64,000 bases of DNA from Lutjanus erythropterus. Lineage: Eukaryota > Chordata > Actinopteri > Lutjaniformes > Lutjanidae. Every line of letters begins with the position of its first letter. Position 1 is the stretch's first letter. The notes beneath the pieces were generated by a model that was given only the letters and a program-made list of their open reading frames with translations, searched no databases and had not been told where the DNA came from. A program made the translations under genes and the position numbers. Below are positions 1 to 12,563 of the stretch, piece by piece. The stretch spans positions 26,473,922 through 26,537,921 of the forward strand of contig CM034599.1 of the NCBI GenBank assembly GCA_020091685.1. Reading direction: 5' to 3'.

Positions 1-283
1 TCCTGTTAAACATTGACATCCACAGCTGGGCCCCTCTTGAACCACTGGACACCCAGCAGAAGTCCACTAGGCCTGGTTGAGTTAACGCCCAGCCCAGACC
101 CTCCTTATATCTTATTGGGCTTAACTCTCCCTGTTGTCCCCGAGGCCGTCTGCCTGGCTGAGTGTCTGCTTGGCTCTTAAAATCATCACCTGCTGCAAAA
201 CAGCTGTCCGTAACCAAACACACACAAAGCACACAGCTGCTGCATAAAATGGGTACGTGCCCACACCTGGATAAGGGTGGGTG

Positions 284-307
284 CACACACACACACACAC
301 ACACACA
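284..307 (+). repeat. (CA)n microsatellite
   Basis: About 12 CA units in the gene-free left region. Confidence 0.9.
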
Positions 308-1483
308 TTGCACTATACACACAGCTGCCGGCCACAGCTGGTGCCCATACTTTGGACAGAGAAATGTACATGTAGGCATGCACATGCACACACCGGACAC
401 AGTTTATCTACAAGAGGAGTGGGGTGAAGAGAAAGACAAAGAGAGACAGAGAGAGCCTAATTATCTGAGAGAGAGAGTGAGAGAAAAAAGATATGGAGCA
501 AGATGACAGGAAAGACAGAAAATCATAAGTACAATCGGATGAAGAGAGAAACTGCCAAGATAAAAAAAATAAAATAAAAGACTTGGCAGCAGAAATAAAC
601 CTCAAGCCTGATAATAAACATAGACAGTATCAAATTAAAAAAACAGGCCTGGTCACATTTCACTTCCACTAATCCAATCTGAAAGTGGAAAATAAGTTTT
701 TAATTTGTTTAAATACTGATCTCTATTCTCGGCAGGGCTGCAGGTCCACAGGTATCTGCTGACGATTACATTATTCTCAGATAAATAAATACAAATGGGA
801 TCCAATCTCTCACACACTGCTGAAGATTTTCAAAAGCAGATCGATACAAATGAAATTTAACAGACGGAGCATGTGGCTGATTCTGACACTAGACAGAAAA
901 GGTGCATCTAAAATGTATCCACATTGTGTTTTTTACATCAAGCTGCTACCTGACTATATTTCTTAATCTGAGTCTGTTTGTGCTCCTCTGTTTTCTTGAA
1001 CACAACACTTGTTTTAGAGCAGACAGACAGACAACACATGAAAGGAGACATTATCTGCTGTGTGTGTATGCAAGCTTGTTCCAAGACGGAGAAAAAAAGA
1101 CTTGGCAAATCAGTGTAGCTTATTCAAAACAAAAATACAGTACACACTGACCCAGATGTGGTTTTTTCTCTATGTGGTGCTGAAACAGCACAGCAATTAG
1201 TAGTTCTTTGTTAATAAAAATGTTTAAAGCTTAAGTTTCTTCTTGACTTTGGAAATCATAGTTTGACCAAAAAAGAAAAAAAATTTAAATTAAAGCTATT
1301 TTTACTGAACGTTCGATTACATCCAATTACCATTCATCTACATCAAGAGCAAATGAAAGCTAGTAAACGGGCCTTGAATAGAGATATTATGGTTAAACAA
1401 TGTATGCATAGGTTGTTCTTACATTCATCCTATAAGCATCACGTCTCCTAGCAACAGCCAGCATGAACAATGACCGTGTCCAT

Positions 1484-1979
1484 AATGGGATAGTTCACCC
1501 AGAAATGAAAATTCAGTCATTAAGGTTTGGTTTTTCAGTCCACAAAACACTGCTGGACCTACACAGGAAAACAGTGTCATAAAATCTCCCAAACAGTTGG
1601 AAGAACGGTGACCACATAAAGCTCCAACATGCCAAATTGACTGAAAAACCATTATTTACACCATGTTTTTAGCCTCAACATTCACTGCAGATCTTAGCTT
1701 GGAGTCACATTCATGAGTACATGCACACCGTCTGAACTGGGTGTATGTGTTGTGACAGTGTGCAAACAGCATGTTGGGACTTTGAGACTTGGATTATGCT
1801 AGACAAGCAGAATAGAGGCATTTTATGTTATTTTGGTGTTTGGGAGATTCTGCAACACTGTTGTCCTGTAAGACTTCAGCAGTGTTTTGCGGCCTAACAA
1901 AATAGACCCAACCCTCAGTCTGCATGAGGGTGAGTAGATAATGACTGAATTTACATTTTTTGGTGAACTATCCTTTTAA
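1484..1979. mobile_element. MITE-like non-autonomous DNA transposon
   Basis: The left end reads AATGGGATAGTTCACCCAGA. The right end, inverted, begins TTAAAAGGATAGTTCACCAA. About 35 bases at each end, continuing into AAATTCAGTCATT, are inverted copies. The roughly 500-base body has no coding capacity. The ends match a very common class of fish short DNA elements (GGATAGTTCACC). Confidence 0.75.
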
Positions 1980-2319
1980 GCTTAACCGAATAGTTATTTC
2001 AACCAGAACACTAATTGTTCTCTAACCTTATTGAAGTATTTTTATTGCCTAAACTTAAAGGTAGCTTACAGGTAGGAACTCTGCTGCCCTCTGGTGGCCA
2101 TGCATATTAATAACTCCTATCACTGATAATGGCTACAATGATAGATAAAAAATGGCGTCTGACACTAAAATAGTATAGCTACAGTCATACAGCTATGGTA
2201 AGGCCATTAATAAAAGAATTAAGAAAATATTTAAAGGTAGCACAGTTCCTTTCCATAGTAACTAATAACTTTCTAACATTTTTTTTTTGTTTACATACAG
2301 GTACAGTATGAGGACTTAG

Positions 2320-2535
2320 CGGAGGTGACTGTGGCTCTGTACGTAGAGCAGACTCTCCACTGATCACAGCGGGGGTTCGATCCCCAGGTCCTCCTGTCCA
2401 TATGTCGAAACATCCTTGGGCAAAACACTGAACTTCAAATCGCTCCCGATGGACTGTGTGTGAATTGGTGAATGAGAGACAAATTGTACATGCTATAGCT
2501 GAAAGCACTATATAAATGCAGCCATTTACCTTTTA
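2320..2535 (+). mobile_element. tRNA-derived SINE-like element
   Basis: A box-like GTGGCTCTGTACGTAGAGCA (2331-2350) and B box GGTTCGATCCCC (2374-2385) are followed by a tail with GTCGAAACATCCTTGGGCAA and GCACTATATAAATGCAG. This layout is a widespread fish SINE-like repeat. The apparent PG-containing ORF on the minus strand here belongs to the repeat. Confidence 0.7.
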
Positions 2536-5500
2536 AAAGGCAACACTGCACACAGCAAACTAATGAAGCATACAGCAGATATTGTTCTTACAAAGGAGTA
2601 GCGCAAATGTGTGAGAAATCATGTAGTGTTTATCCACCTTCACTTGTAAAAAGTCTTATTTTGAGTCACAGGCTGTTTCTGAGGAAGGGCTGTTTTTCAG
2701 CTGACTTGTTTTATAACAGCAAGACAGCAGGGAGGTAACAATAACCAGGACTTCACAGCAAGAGAGGAAGAGAAGGAAAAAGAGAAAAAGAATTTCACTG
2801 AGCGTATGTGATCTCTTCCTCCAAGCAATAACTTAGAGAGCATCCACACATCATAAAATCTGAAAGTGCTACACAGACAAGTTCTCCATCTGTGCCCTAT
2901 CGCACATTTTAAGACTCGCTTGTTCTGCTCTCTCTTTTCTCTGTCTTTTCCTCTGCTGCTCATGCGTGCATCCTCATTTATTCCAGTCGCTGAAGCTTTC
3001 CTTTTACTGTCTACATGTCTCTACTATCACTTATCTTTTACTTTACGCCCCCTTCCCATGGTGTCTGGAAATCAAGGCAGATTTAAAACAATGTATTAGT
3101 GCTATCAAAAGATGTCTGTATCATATTTTCCTTAGATTATAACTCAATTAGTGTGTATCTATCTCACTTGAGGCAGGAAATTAAGCTCACCACAACTTAA
3201 TTAGAGGACAGGTGAAGTAACATCAGTCATTAACAAGTGGCAAATTAAAAATCTTGTGAAAGATTAATACTCATAACTGTGTTAAAGTCCAACGTTTTGT
3301 TGACCCATCCATCCCTACAGACTTCATTCTTTGCTCCCCACGGAAAAGAGAAATTGCTACACCTGCCATAGGGCTTTATTACTTGGACATAAGCAACAAC
3401 CACTGCTGTCATTTCTCTTGGAATGATGGTTTCCAAATTGCTGTATAATTTTTTGATTATATTCATGGTCCTAAGGGTCCTCAGGATACTATGCTTTGAT
3501 TTTGGTGACCCAGTGGCCGTTCCTGTGCACCCTCAGGACAAAGATTAGCTCAGAGAAGAAACATCACTTGTGTGTTATTTGTTGTGTGCGATTCTTTAAT
3601 ATTGCGCAGGGGTCATGAACATTGCAGCCTCTGGAAGTCACTGGCAGAACTTGTCCTTTTATCTCTCTGTCGATCATTATCTATCACACAGCCTTTTTCT
3701 CTATCTCCGTTAGCTGATCAGGCCATTATATGATCTGAGAATCAGACCTTACTTAGATCCAGCAAACTGTTTGAATTAGAGTCTTTTTCGAGCAGTCAGG
3801 GACTCAAACATGTTTTTAATGGACAGCAATTTAACAACAATCTAGCTGAAAAGTAAAGCAGATAGAAGCCCAGACCGAGGCACTTAAGAGGCCAGACAAT
3901 GGCTTAAAATAGTCCGTAAATAATATGTCTACAAGTAAAAGTGAGACATAAAGTAAATCAGGCTAAAGCAGTGGACCTGCAGCTTTTACTTCTAACATTT
4001 CTGTACTCATAATTCATTCTCAGACGCCAGCTGGAGACACAGAGGGCCAAATGTACAGAACAATGTTCTTAAATGGTTTAAATTTAATGTACTCTATGAA
4101 CGACATTTTTCAAAGAAAACACCTGGTTGCAGCAAGGCTTCTCTGTACATCACTTTTTGGCTTTTATGAGTCTTTTTTTAACTCTCAAATCTAGCTTCAT
4201 GGAGTGAACGTACTGGCTTAATTACAAGTCAGCAAGCACTCGTTGCGTTTAACATAAGGTACATTTTATTTGATTGCCTCGCCTTCTGCTTCACAAGTTA
4301 TGAAGGAGAAGAGCAGATCATTTGTGAGGAGGCTTCTGATGATGTTAATGGTGTCGATGTCACAGAGTTTTATCCCCTGGGGCCAGAGATTATAGTGATT
4401 CAACAGAGTTGCCAATTGTAACTCTGGCCCGGTGATGAAGGGCGGAGCCCTAAGTGACTTTCTGTCTGTTCAGACAGAACATATACCGTTATTGACAATG
4501 AGATTTTATTGATACCAATATCGATACCAATACTGCATTTCGATATCTGGTTCTACTTTCCATAATTTGATGCAAAAAACAAAGACATGACATACAAAAC
4601 TGTAAAAAGATGTAATATTCCTTTCTTGGGTAACTGGTAACTGGGATAAAAGGCTGAGGTCATCTCCTGAGCAAATGACAAGCAGCTTGTCAGTAAAATG
4701 ACAATAGCTGACCTGGTCCACCTTGAAGGTCAGTCCATCTTTAGTGAGCCTGTATCAATGTTGTTGCTAACTTAATGTTTAGAGGCAAGTGGTGAGACAG
4801 AAGAAGATAGGTAGCAAGGACAGATAGATGGGTAAATCAGCTGACAGAGAGGCACGCGATCACATGTACACATTAGCAAACTGACTGCCTTGTGTGCACA
4901 AAATCAATAGCATTGCTTGTCATTTCCTTTTTTATTCTGTTTATAGCTGAGAGTAAATGAAAGAGAGTGGGCAGAGTGAAGGGAGGACAAAAAGAAAGAA
5001 AATGGGAGTATAAAGCTCTTGTCAGAAAGACTAGTCAATACAGCTACTGGATGTGACAGCACCAGTCTTCTGCTCCCCCTCCTCTCTTCTTCAAATCTCT
5101 CTATCCATCAGGTTTATGAATTGTTCAGGCGAATATTGAGCAGAGCATGATGGGAGTGTTACTGTCTGAAGCCTCGGGGATGAAGTGTCACTAAGCAGTT
5201 CTCCTCAGTTGGTCACTTAATTGTGTATGTGTGTGTCTCCTGTATATGTGGCACTGCAATCTATGCACTCAGAAGCAGATTACAAATGGACACGTGCATA
5301 TATGTATACTGTATGTACATTTCTGGGTATTGTTGCATCACTGTATGTGTATCTAAGTGTGTGGCACATTTTGAGTGAATTGTTTTGTCTTTATGTGCAC
5401 TAGTGTTCGCGTGTGACTGTGCTCGAATTCTCACTGGGACTGACATCATCATCATTACCCTGACAGCTGACAGTAAAATCCATATCAAATCTATAACTCC

Positions 5501-8494
5501 ATTTTCCTGTTTTTGTTCCTTTCTTTCATCACCCGACTCCCTTGTCTCCCATAAATAGAGGCTGCACCATGACATGTCATTAGCTGTCCATGGATATATC
5601 ATAAAAATGCAATGAAACACAGAGACAAAAAGTCAATAAGTGGCACACCCTGGGTCACTGCATATTTTCCTATTCCAGATACTTCAAAACTATCTTGCCC
5701 ATGGCATTACCTTACATGCAGCTGTCACATCCTTTGTCAGACTCAAAAGGCTTTTATTTATTTATCATCTTTTTCTCAGAAATGTCTCATTCCTCATTGC
5801 TTATGTCTCTCCATCTTTCCGTCTTTCTTTCATTGTTGGTTAAACATTATAATAACCATCATTCATTATTATTATCATTATCAATGTTAAATTGTTAATT
5901 AATTAAACTTTAATTTCACTGTTAACAAACAATAAAATTTACTCATTTTAGTAATTCTGTAATTTATGTTATTTTATCATTTTTTGTGCAATGTAAAATA
6001 ATTGGTTTAAAAACAAAATATTGTCTCATAGCTAATAAGTGATAATCACACTCACTAATTAATTTAGTTAACAGTTTATTCTTGCACACATTAAAACATT
6101 GAATATACTATACCAAATACAATATTAAAGGTAGAATCAGTAGGATTTGTCTGAGCTGTTCGCAAATGCACCAGAAAGACACCAAGATAGGAAATACTGA
6201 TGTTTTGTGTTGGTAAAGCATCCCGAGCACAGTAAAGTATTTGTAAAATGATAATCAATTGATTTGTAAAACTAGTTTGTAAACTGTCTGTAAACACTAT
6301 TGTGGCTGTTGTAAAGGGGGTACCTACAGCATCATAGTTTGAAACGTAGGGTCACTGAACAAGCTGCTTCATTAGATGAGTCAGGTGTGACCATGTGTCG
6401 TCCATAAAAATTACCTGGATGTTATTATAAAGTTGCAAGTGCTGTTTATAAAACCTGAAAATTGCTTTTTGAAAATCTGAAAAAATGTTTCTAAATAATG
6501 TTTCTAAATAGTAGTTTAATTTAATTCAAGTTTATTAACAATCAATTTAACCTTTTGTTATTGATGATTATTATAATGTGTTGCCTTGTTTACATGATGT
6601 CTTTCTGTCTATCTGTCTCTCATTATTTCATCCCTCTCTCTTAGCCCCATTTATCCTCAGTATAATATCCCCTCCTGGATTTTTGTCATTTGGTTCATTC
6701 AGCAGAGCAGGGGGGTGATGCTGCTCTTCAGTTTGATAAATGTATGTTTAGCAAACACTCTAATTATCTCAACCAGAGCTAATAGGATAGATAATTACAC
6801 ATTATACACAGAGTCTCTCTCATTCTCATTCTCTTTGTCTTTCCTTCATTCCCTCCCACTGTTTCTTCCATTCAGTTTCATTTCTTCTCTCTTTCTCTGT
6901 CTTACTCAAGCCCATTGTGTACGGTATCTGTTTCTGAAAGCAATGTGGTGTTTTTCCACTTGTAATTGACATTAATGAGGTTTTCCTTGACTGCGTCAGG
7001 CCTCAGGAGTGATGTCTGTCTGGACCAGAAATACAATACAGTAGCTACTGAATATGATTTTTTATGGTGCATATGACTTTTATGAAGACAACTGGCACTA
7101 GAAACAGGTAGGAGGGTAAACACAAAAGTCCAGTCTCCACATAGCCCACATAGTTCCTACGGAAGTCACATTTTGCGGAGGTGCACAATAACAATAACTG
7201 GACTCTCTGTGTACCTACAGCACTACCTCACATGCATAATTCAGATTCACCATTTTTACCACTTAATTACTGTAATTCCAGCAGGTGTACGGTTGACCTG
7301 TCAATCCTGGTACCAATTGTTCAAAATTACTAAGTACAAGTAAGTGTACAATTATTATCTGTAAAAAAAAAGTATTTCATATTTGTTGCCATGGCAGTGG
7401 AAGTCAGTGCTCCATGAGCAACAGCAAGAGTTGCCAAGTGAAGGATGGAAATGTCTACAGTAGTGAGGTGCCTCCTTTTTCTATTTGTTTTCATTATTAT
7501 TTTCACACCGTTGGTGTATTATGAATCCTGCCTCCAATCACTGTCAGTGGTAAATGTAATAAAAGCCATGTTTTAATATTGTCTGTCTGATTCCATCAAG
7601 CCAGTTACACTCTGAGGAAGGAGAATTATGAAGTGTTGTTCATTGTGACAGCGCGACAGATATTAGTGCAGATAAACTGAAATCTGTTTGACTGGCAGAG
7701 ACATTATTACTCGGTTACATCAGTTTGAAATGACTCACATGGAGCCAAAAGACCTGCCTGAAAAAATATCTTTATATTGTCATATATTTGGCTTTTGTAT
7801 CAGAATAGAGCAGAAAATTGTTTTTTTCTGATGTTACTGAGGGTTATATTAGATATTTTAAACAAGTATTACTTATTAAGCTCATATGAAAACATATATT
7901 ATGTTTTCAGTTTGTCTTTCAAAAAATACTAAGAACATGTAATGAAAACATTTGAAGCTAATATCAGCTGAAAATATGGTATTAAAGTAAAAAAGCAACC
8001 CTGTATAAGTAAACCACTAAGCTAATTTCCCTTTGGATACTCTTCAAACATTATGTTGTGTATTGTGACGTAGTGTTGATTTAGTGCATCCACTTTACAT
8101 CCCCTTTTGCAACACATCTTAAATAAAAATAAAAAAAAAAACAAAGTCACCAGTTTTTTCTGCTTCTGTAGTGTGATTTTGTTTTAACTGATGCTTAAGT
8201 TTAGATGGTTTAAAACATTCATTTGGAAAGGTCTCGAAGCAGGCCGCATTTGGGGTAGTCGTTTTTAGATTGTGGTGGTAAATCCAGATTTTATGTTTCT
8301 TGTTTATTCCTTTTTAAAAACTTGCCCATTTTTGTGAGTCAGCTCTGAATTTCAGGAGCAGAGCAGCATTGTCAACAGTGACAACTTATGTTTTCTCTGG
8401 CAGGGAATTAGAAAGATGGGCACAGCAAATAAAATTTTGATATGTTTTGTGTGTGTGTGTTTGTTTTTTTTAAGATTATGTTTTGCAAATGGGC

Positions 8495-8588
8495 CACAAG
8501 TGAGAGTCAAACCAGTGGCCACTGCAGAGGACAGGTAGCCACAGTATATAGGGCTCAAGCTCTACCAACTGAGCTACAGCAGCGCCCC
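8495..8588 (-). mobile_element. tRNA-derived fragment or SINE head
   Basis: On the minus strand TAGCTCAGTTGGTAGAGC (8559-8576) is a perfect type of A box, and GGTTTGACTCTC (8502-8513) is a degenerate B box. There is no clear tRNA cloverleaf with a paired acceptor stem, so a SINE or tRNA pseudogene is more likely than a functional tRNA. Confidence 0.6.
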
Positions 8589-8684
8589 AAGATTTTGGCA
8601 TGTTATGTATTCTAATAAATTATTATAGCAAATCATATAATGGGACTTTAATTTTTATTATACATATATTTTTATCAGTTAGCG

Positions 8685-8738
8685 TCCGTCTTAGTTAATG
8701 AGCCGCACGCTCTACCAGGTGAGCCACCAGGGCGCCAC
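8685..8738 (-). mobile_element. Second tRNA-derived fragment, truncated
   Basis: The minus strand reads GGCGCCCTGGTGGCTCACCT followed by GGTAGAGCGTGCGGCTCA, an A-box region like that of the neighbour about 100 bases away, but with no B box after it. Probably a truncated SINE head. Confidence 0.5.
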
Positions 8739-10560
8739 CACTGTGTGGGTTTTGTGGTTGCCATGGTCACACAGCGAGCTGCAGCAGCAAGTTTAAAAAG
8801 AAGTTCCACCATAATCAACTCTTAAGGTGGCACAGTGCAAACAAGAGTGGCAGCCCCACTGTCTCTCCTTCCTGCTGTTTCCCACTTCAGCATCATGGCT
8901 CCAGTCATGGGTGTGTTGGTAATAACCACAGGAACCTCTCACTGTCCTAAAGTACAGTTATAGCAATTTGAAGCTATTATAGATGGAGTAACCCGCATCT
9001 CTGGATGTTTTTTACCTGCCTCAGTGGTGCAACATGGTGAGTCTGAGGTATCAGTTGAATCTATTAATATTCTGTACTCACAGTTTGTATTTATTATTTC
9101 TATATATAACTAACTGGATAATCTTGTGCACCAAATGATCCAAGATAAGCTCATTTCACTGTAGCATCTCACTGGATTAAACTGTAAAACTGTAAAGTCA
9201 CATTTCAGTGATGGTGCACTTACTGGTAAAAGTTATTAAACTTATCAGTAACACCTCATTATTGAACCAACACCCCTGCCATCGACAATCTCTCAGTCTC
9301 ACTGACTGTAACAATAACCATCCATCAGGACCTCTATTAATCTCAACATCACTGACAACAGAATAAAATTGACTGAGATGACGAGACGCAGAAACGTATT
9401 AGCAAAAACTGAATGACAGACGGACAAAACGTCCTGTCAAACCTCTCCTGTCGCTTCAAGGGACAGGGCAATATTTCACTGATCTGTAGAAGAAAGCGGA
9501 ATTCCATTGCCTCTGGGTAAAACATAGGTCCAAATTAAATTCCACACTTATTCTCTCCCAGCGCTGCCTAAGGGTATCCCACGACCTCTGCAACAGAAAG
9601 GTCATTATGAGGGAGGCTTGGCCAGGAGGAGGGAGGAGAAGGCAGGAGAGGGAGATGACAGACTGCAGAAAGTAGGGTAAGAGGAGGAGAAAGGAAAAAA
9701 GGATGAAGGAGAGGAGGGAGGAGGAGAGAGCAGAACAAGAGAGAGAAAGATAAGGATCAGGAGGAATAACACCAGAAAAGAGCGTTGGATTAGAGAACTC
9801 TCATTTAAGATCATCTATTCTTTCAGGTCTGTCATTTCTCAACAACGTGTCTGAGTCTTTCTTCTCCACAGACAGGTAATCAACTCCTATCAGATCCAGA
9901 CCTGTGGCTGTAAAATACAGATCTGACATAGCTTCAAATATTTGAACTAGTTGATGTGTGTTTGATTTAGACTGTCAGAAATTTAAGCATCCTTTAAAGA
10001 GTGCCACAAGATAGGAAAAATCAGCCTAAACAAATCCTTGTCATGCCTGTTATTCAGTATATATATTGGCAATCTAATTGTCCAGTTGTTATAGAGTGGA
10101 TTTTAAATTCAGTGTCAATACAATAAATAAATTAAACAAACTGGACTTTGCCTCAAAACAAAACAAACACTCAGAGAAAAAAGATCTAAGAAATAAAAAT
10201 CAAAGCAGCTAATAGCAAAGACAGAGGAATTAATGTAAAAAATATCTTGTGCAAGTCAGATATCAGGTCTCTGTGCTGTGTTTAAAACAAGACAGCTTCT
10301 ATCATTTGACAACTGACACACTACATCTTTTATATTTCCGATTTCAAAAGCCGTGCAGTGTGAATAATTCTCCCAACAAAATGTCGACCTCTTCTGCTAG
10401 ATGAAGCTTTTAAGTCAAAGTACAAAGGACATAAACTTCCAAGACTGAAACGGGTAATAAAGACATACTTTTTGCCTTTATTCTTTTTTCTTTTCTTTCT
10501 TGTCTTACTCCCCTCTCATGATCATGATTGCTTCCTGATTAGACACTTTTAATATCCGTC

Positions 10561-11090
10561 GCAGTGGGGGTACCGTTACCACGGATACAGCCGAGGCTGC
10601 AGCGCGGCATGTGGCTAACTGTTACAGCTAAGACGTCCCCGGGTGATTTTTCATTAACTGGTCATAAAGGAGACTCTGTGTGGAGCCATTACAAGTGGCC
10701 TCAGATCTTCTCCACAGAGTACTCAGAGATACCACCCAGAAAGAAAAAAGAGCCAGACAGGGAGGGAAATATGGAGGTAATATTGAGTCTCTGAAGAACA
10801 GTTTCATAAGCTATTGTTGTCTTTCCATTTTTTGTTTTTTTCTCTTCCATTTTCTTCCACTTTAGCTAGTCCAAACTCTGTGTCAGTCCTTGTCATTCCT
10901 AACCCTGCTGTTTGCCCCAAGGAGGGCTGCAGACAGACTTGTGCTACCTCCGTGACACATGGTGCCACCCGCCGCTTCTTTTTGCCTCGACCTCGCCAGC
11001 TCTCCACCTGCGATTGCGGCCAATTATGTTTGTGGGAACACAAAACCAAGCTGGAGGTGCTGCTACTGGGAACAGAGCCAGGTTAAAGCC
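10561..11090 (+). other. Unassigned GC-richer ORF island
   Basis: Two adjacent plus-strand open segments are flanked by plausible splice sites: 10561-10775 (after CGTCGCAG, before GTAATA) encoding ...SHYKWPQIFSTEYSEIPP..., and about 10866-11082 (after CCACTTTAG, before GTTAAAG) encoding a Cys-containing stretch with RRFFLPRPRQLSTCDCGQL. Their best frames do not join in phase. I recognise no family. The sequence is GC-richer than its surroundings, so it could be an exon pair of an unknown gene, a degraded gene, or a non-coding conserved segment. Confidence 0.2.
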
Positions 11091-12455
11091 ATTGTTAAAT
11101 ATTTAATCACCCTGTGTGTCTCGCATATAATGAAAGTCTACCACTGATCATTTGAACTCACAGACCTCCGACATCCAGATCTATATTGTAGCTACACCGT
11201 ATCAGTGCATGACAATGTGAAACACAAACATTACGTGACTGTGTATAGTAACACGGTCAGGTTTTCTGCCATCTACATCTGAGTCAGATCATTCATCAGC
11301 ACAGTATACTGCATCCTGACAGCCATTGTCATGACAAACAGCAAATGGTGCAGACAGATATATGAGGTAGAGACTATTACAGAGGTGATCAGAATTCTCA
11401 GTTTTCTAATGATTCTCATCACACTGTCTGAGTTCATTTGTAATATGCAGAAAATGTGAGTGATCCACGTTATCTCAACACACAAAAAGTGTAACACTAA
11501 CAATAATATGGATGTACAAATAGACAAACATTGTTGACAAAGTTTGTCCAAACTGCCATACAGAAAACTGAGTGAAAACAAAAACCAAAAACACCATGCT
11601 CAGCCCAGCAAAAATGATCAAGATTATGACGGCACAATAATGGCTAAACAGGTACATATATATATGTATATATATATAATATATAGCTGATACAAGTCAA
11701 TTAAAGGGTTGTAAAGAGAGCATCCTTTGCTTGTGTGTTTACATGCAGATATGATAGTATGTTTGTATGCAAAAATATGTCTGTGAATATATTATTTATG
11801 AATGGGTGGATTGAGATATGTGTATTTAAATGCATGGACATATTTGCATATTTATGTATATGAGTTTACCCTTTGTTCTAAAATGCATTTGATGTAACAA
11901 AAATGCTTAAGATACAATGGGAAACACTTTCATTAGATTTTGTATTTATTTATCCTTCTCTAATCAGAGTTGAGCAGCTCAACCCCACCAGCCTCTGAAC
12001 AGGAGTCTGTGAAAATGTACGCTAATCGAGACGCCACAAATGCGCTCCTAGTGACTGCCAAGTTGAGCACGCATTTTGAATGTCAATATCACTATCAATC
12101 ACATCCATTCAGTTGTGGGAGGCCAAAATCATGATCAATATTGATGTTTGATTAATTGTGCAGCCCTAATCAAGATAATTTAATGACATGCTTGTTTTGA
12201 CTATGCTGATGCAGAGTGGCACAAGTAATAAAGTGACCGGCCTTTCCTCAGATTAAGGTGACCCTGACCTCTGACCTCACATCAAAAGAAGACAAGAGAA
12301 TTTAAGAGACTGCTGATATCTAAAATTAGTATGCTCACCCAGTCATGCAGGTGTACTTGGTCATATTTTAATGTGTAACACCTGTACAATTCTCAGACTC
12401 CACACTTCATTGCTGGGGCAGTATGTAGTTCTCAATCCTGCTGCTCTGTACCCAG

Positions 12456-12563
12456 AGTCCTGCTGGTTTTATGTCCTACCAGGTAGTTAATTGCATTCAC
12501 TTGGTGTCTGAGGTGTAAATCACTCCCTGATTAGACAGCAGGAATGAAACCCAGCAGGAGTCC
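12456..12563. repeat. Imperfect inverted repeat (hairpin-like element)
   Basis: GAGTCCTGCTGGTTTT at 12457-12472 is inverted as AAACCCAGCAGGAGTC near 12547-12562, with a spacer of about 75 bases. Probably a palindromic repeat fragment. Confidence 0.5.

Noticed and set aside
2185-2508. Minus-strand ORF with a GPGDRTPA stretch resembling a PG repeat, considered as an STPG2 3' exon.
   Set aside because: It is the antisense of a tRNA-derived SINE-like repeat (A and B boxes, typical tail) and lacks suitable splice sites.
8559-8576. Possible functional tRNA gene on the minus strand.
   Set aside because: A good A box, but the B box is degenerate and no acceptor stem or anticodon arm can be paired.
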